Part shown: one piece after another, positions 6,110 to 9,859 of the stretch
How positions within the stretch are numbered: position 1 is the stretch's first letter
Layout of the letters: every line of letters starts with the position of its first letter
NCBI GenBank assembly: GCA_036788835.1
Contig: DAIQMR010000046.1
Location: 1 to 9,859 of the forward strand
Origin: JALCSJ01 sp036788835
GTDB lineage: Bacteria > Bacillota > Negativicutes > Acidaminococcales > Acidaminococcaceae
DNA length: 9,859 nt
Reading direction: 5' to 3'
Made by a program: the position numbers and the translations under genes
The notes under the pieces: generated by a model
Told to the model about the DNA's origin: nothing
Seen by the model: only the letters and a program-made list of their open reading frames with translations
Database searches by the model: none

Positions 6110-8185
6110 CTATTTGGTCAATGCTGCTTTTCTGGATAAGTTTAAGCGTCCCTTAGAATCGATTTCCGTCAGCTTCACCATGATTTCATCGCCTATAGAA
6201 ACTACGTCCTCTACCTTGTTCACCCGCTCGTTGGCCAATTGGGAAATGTGCACCAGGCCTTCTTTACCTGGCATGAATTCCACGAATGCACCAAAGTTCA
6301 TGATACGGGTGACTTTGCCGGTGTAAACTTTGCCCACTTCCGGAACGGCAGTAATAGATTTAATGGTGGCAACAGCCTTGTCAGCAGATTCGCTGTTCAC
6401 AGCAGCTACATACACTGTACCGTCGTCATCCACATCAATCTTGGCACCGGTGTCTTCCACAATCTTCTTAATCATCTTGCCGCCAGGGCCGATGATATCT
6501 TTAATCTTATCAGGATCAATCTTCAAAGTGGTAATCTTAGGAGCATACTTGCTCAGCTCTTTTCTGGGTTCAGGGATGCATTCCAGCATCTTGCCCAGGA
6601 TAAAGTGTCTGCCTTCTTTGGCCTGTGCCAAAGCCTGCTTAAAGATTTCCTTGTTGATACCATCGATTTTAATATCCATCTGCATAGCAGTGATACCCTT
6701 TTCAGTACCGGTTACCTTGAAGTCCATATCGCCCAAAGCATCTTCCAGACCTTGGATATCAGTCAGGATGGTGAAATCATCACCGTCTTTTACCAGGCCC
6801 ATAGCCACGCCGGAAACAGGAGCTTTAATAGGAACACCTGCGTCCATCAGGGACAATGTGCTGGCACAAGTAGAAGCCATGGAAGAAGAACCGTTGGATT
6901 CCAATACTTCGGAAACCAGACGAATTGCATAAGGGAATTCCTCTTCAGAAGGAATTACCGGCAGCAAAGCTCTTTCTGCCAAAGCACCATGACCGATTTC
7001 ACGTCTGCCGGGAGAACGCATAGGTTTGGTTTCTCCAACGGAATACGGCGGGAAATTGTAATGGTGAATGTAACGCTTGGTCACTTCAGGCCCTAAGCCA
7101 TCGATGATTTGTGCTTCACGGAGTGGTGCCAAGGTGGTGCAGTTCAGTACCTGAGTCTGACCACGTGTGAACAAAGCACTGCCATGAGGACGGGCCAAGA
7201 TACCAACTTCGCAGGTTACAGGACGAACTTCGTTCAATTGACGACCGTCAGGACGAATCTTGTCCACGGCAATAGTTCTGCGCACTACGGCTTTGATTAA
7301 TTTCTGGGTTACATAGGCAACATCAGCGCCGCTATCAGGATATTGGTCAGCAAAATGCTCGGCAATATCTGCTTTAACTTCTCCAACCATTTCATCTCTG
7401 CGAAGCTTGTCAGCATCCATCAAAGCGGCTTTTAATTTATCTTCGCCGTATTCTTTAACAGCGGCTACAATATCAGCAGGAGGCACGTAAACAGGCACTT
7501 CCATCTTAGGTTTGCCAATTTCAGACTGAATCTTTTCTTGGAATTCTACAATCTTTTTGATTTGGTCATGAGCGAACCAAATAGCATCCAACATAGTGTC
7601 TTCGGATACTTCTTTAGCTCCTGCTTCTACCATCAGAATAGCATCTTTGGTTCCTGCTACCGCCAGATTCAACTCGCTCTTTTCCATTTGGTCTACAGTA
7701 GGGCAAACAATAAACTGTCCATCAATCAAACCGATGCGGACACCGGCAATAGGTCCTTCGAAAGGAATATCGGAAATGGACAAAGCAGTGGATGCACCAA
7801 TCATAGCAGGCATATCCGGAGCATTGTCAGGGTCCACGGAAACGGCTGTGGCAACGATTTGCACATCGTTGTGATATCCATCCGGGAACATAGGTCTAAT
7901 AGGTCTATCAATGAGGCGGGAAGTTAAAATAGCGTTAGTGGAAGGACGGCCTTCTCTTTTAATAAAACCTCCGGGTATTTTACCTACCGCGTACATTTTC
8001 TCTTCAAAATCCACTGTTAAAGGGAAGAAATCTACTCCCTCTCTTGGTTCCTTGGTTCCGGTAACGGCCACAACAACTGCTGTTTCACCGTAACGGACTA
8101 GCACAGAACCGTTTGCCTGTTTGGCAATCTTACCAATTTCCATCGTTAGGGTTCTTCCGCCTAACTCCATGCTGTACGTATGCAT
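6110..8185 (-). CDS. pnp: Polyribonucleotide nucleotidyltransferase (PNPase)
   Basis: This is the phosphorolytic 3'-5' exoribonuclease of RNA decay, acting as a cytoplasmic trimer. Counting from the chosen start (691 residues), the first RNase PH domain (about 5-140) holds the RNA-contacting FIKREGRPS loop. An all-helical linker (about 235-310) and the second, catalytic RNase PH domain (about 312-535) follow. The latter has PGRREIGHG with Arg394-Arg395, SNGSSSMAS with Ser433-435, and GLEDALGDMDFKVTG with Asp482, Asp488 and Lys490. A KH domain (about 552-600, GPGG loop) and an S1 domain (about 618-688, GAFVEFMPGKEGLVHIS) close the protein. The start at 8185 is preferred because AGGAGG lies nine bases before it. 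An upstream in-frame ATG at 8194 touches that site directly. Length and motifs are ordinary. It is not beside rpsO, a common partner. Confidence 0.98.
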   Translation of the reverse strand: MHTYSMELGGRTLTMEIGKIAKQANGSVLVRYGETAVVVAVTGTKEPREGVDFFPLTVDFEEKMYAVGKIPGGFIKREGRPSTNAILTSRLIDRPIRPMFPDGYHNDVQIVATAVSVDPDNAPDMPAMIGASTALSISDIPFEGPIAGVRIGLIDGQFIVCPTVDQMEKSELNLAVAGTKDAILMVEAGAKEVSEDTMLDAIWFAHDQIKKIVEFQEKIQSEIGKPKMEVPVYVPPADIVAAVKEYGEDKLKAALMDADKLRRDEMVGEVKADIAEHFADQYPDSGADVAYVTQKLIKAVVRRTIAVDKIRPDGRQLNEVRPVTCEVGILARPHGSALFTRGQTQVLNCTTLAPLREAQIIDGLGPEVTKRYIHHYNFPPYSVGETKPMRSPGRREIGHGALAERALLPVIPSEEEFPYAIRLVSEVLESNGSSSMASTCASTLSLMDAGVPIKAPVSGVAMGLVKDGDDFTILTDIQGLEDALGDMDFKVTGTEKGITAMQMDIKIDGINKEIFKQALAQAKEGRHFILGKMLECIPEPRKELSKYAPKITTLKIDPDKIKDIIGPGGKMIKKIVEDTGAKIDVDDDGTVYVAAVNSESADKAVATIKSITAVPEVGKVYTGKVTRIMNFGAFVEFMPGKEGLVHISQLANERVNKVEDVVSIGDEIMVKLTEIDSKGRLNLSRKAALTK

Positions 8186-8194
8186 CCTCTGCAT

Positions 8195-8200
8195 CCTCCT
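8195..8200 (-). promoter_or_regulatory. pnp ribosome binding site that decides the start
   Basis: A perfect AGGAGG lies nine bases before the ATG at 8185 but with no spacing before the ATG at 8194. This favours the downstream start, giving MHTYSMELGGR as the N-terminus. Confidence 0.8.
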
Positions 8201-8229
8201 TATTTTTCTCTCTAATTTGTTACCGTAAT

Positions 8230-8259
8230 ATTATACTACAAAATAGGCAAAATACCTAA
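8230..8259 (-). promoter_or_regulatory. Probable pnp promoter
   Basis: The minus strand has a perfect TATAAT at 8235-8230, in the context GTAGTATAAT, about 45 bases before the pnp start. The -35 region is weak: TTAGGT with an 18-base spacer is the best candidate. The efflux promoter has almost the same -10 context. Confidence 0.5.
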
Positions 8260-8278
8260 TATTTGTTGGGAAAAAGGC

Positions 8279-8345
8279 AAAAAAGGACCGGCGCCTTGGT
8301 AGCTTCGCAGACAACGCCGCGTTGTTACAAAAATGCCGGTTCTTT
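8279..8345 (-). terminator. Large nested hairpin terminator before pnp
   Basis: On the minus strand the outer arms AAAGAACCGGC (8345-8335) and GCCGGTCCTTT (8292-8282) pair with one mismatch. A run of six T residues follows (8284-8279). Inside lies a second perfect hairpin ACAACGC/GCGTTGT (8325-8311). It probably ends transcription of the CoA-transferase unit before the pnp promoter. The stop codon of the small ORF lies within the loop region. Confidence 0.7.
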
Positions 8346-8492
8346 AGTTTTAGCCTTGTTCTTCTTGTCGTACAAGGTCGTAGTAGCGTTCTGAGTAGTT
8401 TCAGGGCTAAGCCAGCGATTAATGCCTTCCGTTAAATATTGCAAAGACTTATGAAGGTCTATAAGAAAACGTCTGGCTGCCGGTTTTTTCAT
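8325..8492 (-). CDS. Small hypothetical protein
   Basis: This 55-residue reading frame follows the CoA-transferase by 34 bases and ends inside the terminator. I do not recognise it. The chosen ATG at 8492 has AAAGG about 11 bases upstream. The frame is open further to an ATG at 8555, which would give 76 residues and overlap the CoA-transferase, but that start has no visible ribosome binding site. The protein begins MKKPAARRF. It continues with a likely amphipathic helix, LIDLHKSLQYLTEGINRWLS, and a polar tail rich in Thr and Lys. No membrane segment or known motif is visible. It may be a genuine small cotranscribed gene or a chance frame. Confidence 0.45.
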   Translation of the reverse strand: MKKPAARRFLIDLHKSLQYLTEGINRWLSPETTQNATTTLYDKKNKAKTKEPAFL

Positions 8493-8526
8493 CGTTTTGT
8501 AGGCCTTTGGAAGTAGTACACGGCTG

Positions 8527-9828
8527 CTAAATATTACTTCTTTGTGCTGCTTCATACAATTGCTGTCGGAACTTAGGATGAGCTATAGCAATTAGTGCCT
8601 TCGTCCTTTCTTTAAGAGTTTTACCCCGTAATGAAGCAATTCCGTACTCTGTTACGATACAGTCCACTTCGTTCTTATTGGTTGTAACCACGGCTCCTAA
8701 GTCCAAGGTTGGCACAATACGACTCACTTGTCCCCCTTTTGCCGTAGAGGGAAAAGCGATAAAACTTTTACCACCCGGTGACATCACCGCACCTCGGACA
8801 TAGTCCAACTGTCCTCCTGTCCCGGAAACGTGATATGGTCCAATTGATTCCGCACAAACCTGTCCCCAGAAATCCACCTGTAAAGCAGAATTAACCGAAA
8901 TAAAATTCGGCATTTGGGCTATTACCTGCGGATCGTTCACATAGTCCACCGGCAGGATTTCCACTGCCGGATTATTTTCAATATAGTCATAGAGTTTTCT
9001 GGTTCCAAAAGCAAAGGTAGCTACTGTTCTGCCTCCATGTATTGTTTTGTGCATATTGTTGGCAGCCCCGCATTCCAGAAGCTCCAGCATTTTATCCGTA
9101 AAGAGTTCTGTATGGATACCCAGGTCTTTTTTTGTTTTCAGAGCTTCTCCCACTGCATTGGGAATCGCCCCTATCCCCAATTGGATAGTGGCACCGTCCG
9201 GAATTTCCTTGCTAATAAGCTTTCCTATTCTGCGGCTTACCTCATCCATTGCTGCCTCTGCTGCTTCCGGCAGCTGACAATTATTTTCATAAAGTGCTGT
9301 TACCTCACTAATATGGATCAGCGTGGCTGTGGCCACACGAGGCATATTAGGATTAACTTCCAAATAGATTGTCTTTGCTTTTTCCTTAATAGCTGCCCCG
9401 TTTGAACCCACAATACCTGTGGAAAAATAACCATGTTCATCCATGGGAGAAACTGTTGCCAGGAATGCGTCCACCGGTATATGGCTACGAAAAATTCTTG
9501 GCATATCCTTGTAGCAGCAGGGCATCACATCACCCTGTCCCCTGGCAACAGCCTCTCTGGCGCTTGGTCCGGAGAACCAGGATACACCAACCTTTTTCCC
9601 CATATTTCTTTCATAAAAAGGACTGGCGCCTATATCCAAAAGGGTATGCACCCTTATTAAAAAATCTTTTTCCTTTATCAGTCTCTCTCCCAACAGTTTC
9701 TTGAGAAGTTGAGGAGAGCCCATGCTATTGTCTGTGACCACATTCCACCCATGACCAATCTGGTTGGCAATAATCCTGGGTGTAGTCAATTTTCTTCTGT
9801 ATGTTTCAGCTAGTGCATTTCTGTCCAT
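8527..9828 (-). CDS. Acyl-CoA:acetate CoA-transferase / acetyl-CoA hydrolase family
   Basis: This is a family I CoA-transferase of the Cat1/4-hydroxybutyrate/butyryl-CoA type, which moves CoA between short-chain acids such as acetate, butyrate, propionate or succinate in fermentation. From ATG 9828 it is 433 residues, the usual length. The N-terminal half carries FSGPSAREAVARGQGDVMP and SPMDEHGYFSTG. The C-terminal half carries GIHTELFTD with the probable catalytic Glu241, then VSGTGGQLDYVRGA, PSTAKGG, IVTEYGIASLRGKT and IAIAHPKFRQQL, all typical of this family. An in-frame TAG lies just before a possible TTG at 9834, so the protein begins at 9834 or, more likely, 9828. No clear ribosome binding site precedes either. 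Exact substrate cannot be fixed from sequence. Confidence 0.93.
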   Translation of the reverse strand: MDRNALAETYRRKLTTPRIIANQIGHGWNVVTDNSMGSPQLLKKLLGERLIKEKDFLIRVHTLLDIGASPFYERNMGKKVGVSWFSGPSAREAVARGQGDVMPCCYKDMPRIFRSHIPVDAFLATVSPMDEHGYFSTGIVGSNGAAIKEKAKTIYLEVNPNMPRVATATLIHISEVTALYENNCQLPEAAEAAMDEVSRRIGKLISKEIPDGATIQLGIGAIPNAVGEALKTKKDLGIHTELFTDKMLELLECGAANNMHKTIHGGRTVATFAFGTRKLYDYIENNPAVEILPVDYVNDPQVIAQMPNFISVNSALQVDFWGQVCAESIGPYHVSGTGGQLDYVRGAVMSPGGKSFIAFPSTAKGGQVSRIVPTLDLGAVVTTNKNEVDCIVTEYGIASLRGKTLKERTKALIAIAHPKFRQQLYEAAQRSNI

Positions 9829-9859
9829 GTTCAACTACTTTCTGTTCTGTCCATGTTCA
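9819..9859 (-). repeat. 15-bp direct repeat over the CoA-transferase start
   Basis: TGAACATGGACAGAA occurs at 9859-9845 and again at 9833-9819 on the minus strand, 26 bases apart. Each copy contains ATGGACAGA. The downstream copy is the start of the CoA-transferase. The upstream ATG opens an out-of-frame mini-ORF, MDRTESS, ending in TGA at 9831, two bases before the real ATG. The upstream copy touches the window edge, so the repeat may be longer. Confidence 0.75.

Noticed and set aside
6239..7096. 285-codon open frame on the plus strand
   Set aside because: It is fully antisense to pnp, has a His/Asn/Ser-rich composition with no known motif, and pnp on the other strand is certain.
8186..8194. 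pnp start three codons upstream
   Set aside because: The AGGAGG would directly abut this ATG, whereas the ATG at 8185 has a nine-base spacing.
8493..8555. Longer start of the small ORF at 8555
   Set aside because: It overlaps the CoA-transferase by 29 bases and has no ribosome binding site; the 8492 start is at least plausible.
9829..9834. TTG start of the CoA-transferase
   Set aside because: An ATG lies two codons downstream and no ribosome site favours the TTG.

Overview
All genes in this window read on the minus strand, so biological order runs from high to low coordinates. The gene mix suggests a diderm Firmicute (Negativicutes-like). There is an RND/HlyD-type efflux pump, which normally needs an outer membrane. 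There are also strong AGGAGG-type ribosome binding sites, a short-chain acyl-CoA transferase typical of anaerobic fermenters, and a Firmicute-like polynucleotide phosphorylase. The lineage is inferred from gene content only.

Layout in transcription order: (1) 9828-8527, a Cat1/4-hydroxybutyrate-type CoA-transferase, followed by a small uncharacterised ORF (8492-8325) whose end runs into a nested hairpin terminator (8345-8279). (2) 8185-6110, pnp, with its own promoter upstream and a palindromic terminator downstream (6089-6049). (3) 6025-4895, a membrane protein that looks like a divergent pentameric ligand-gated ion channel (Cys-loop/GLIC-like), closed by a good intrinsic terminator (4887-4853). 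(4) A gene-free interval of about 210 bases (4684-4894) with a promoter and four GTNAC-centred boxes. It drives an efflux operon: the periplasmic adaptor (4683-3565), the RND permease (3562-479), and, with no terminator between, a PTS glucose-type EIIA gene (410 to beyond base 1).

How the genes relate: the adaptor and permease form two of the three parts of a tripartite efflux pump; no outer-membrane channel gene and no regulator gene lie in the window. pnp is a housekeeping RNA-decay enzyme and is not next to rpsO, its common neighbour elsewhere. The CoA-transferase belongs to fermentation. The ion-channel homologue and the EIIA gene have no obvious functional partner here.

The parts most worth a second look are the channel homologue with its unusual M2 segment, the EIIA with a roughly 55-residue internal insertion holding a 22-residue repeat, the in-frame duplicated permease tail that supplies the EIIA ribosome binding site, and the operator-like box cluster before the efflux operon. 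I saw no RNA genes, insertion sequences or CRISPR arrays.
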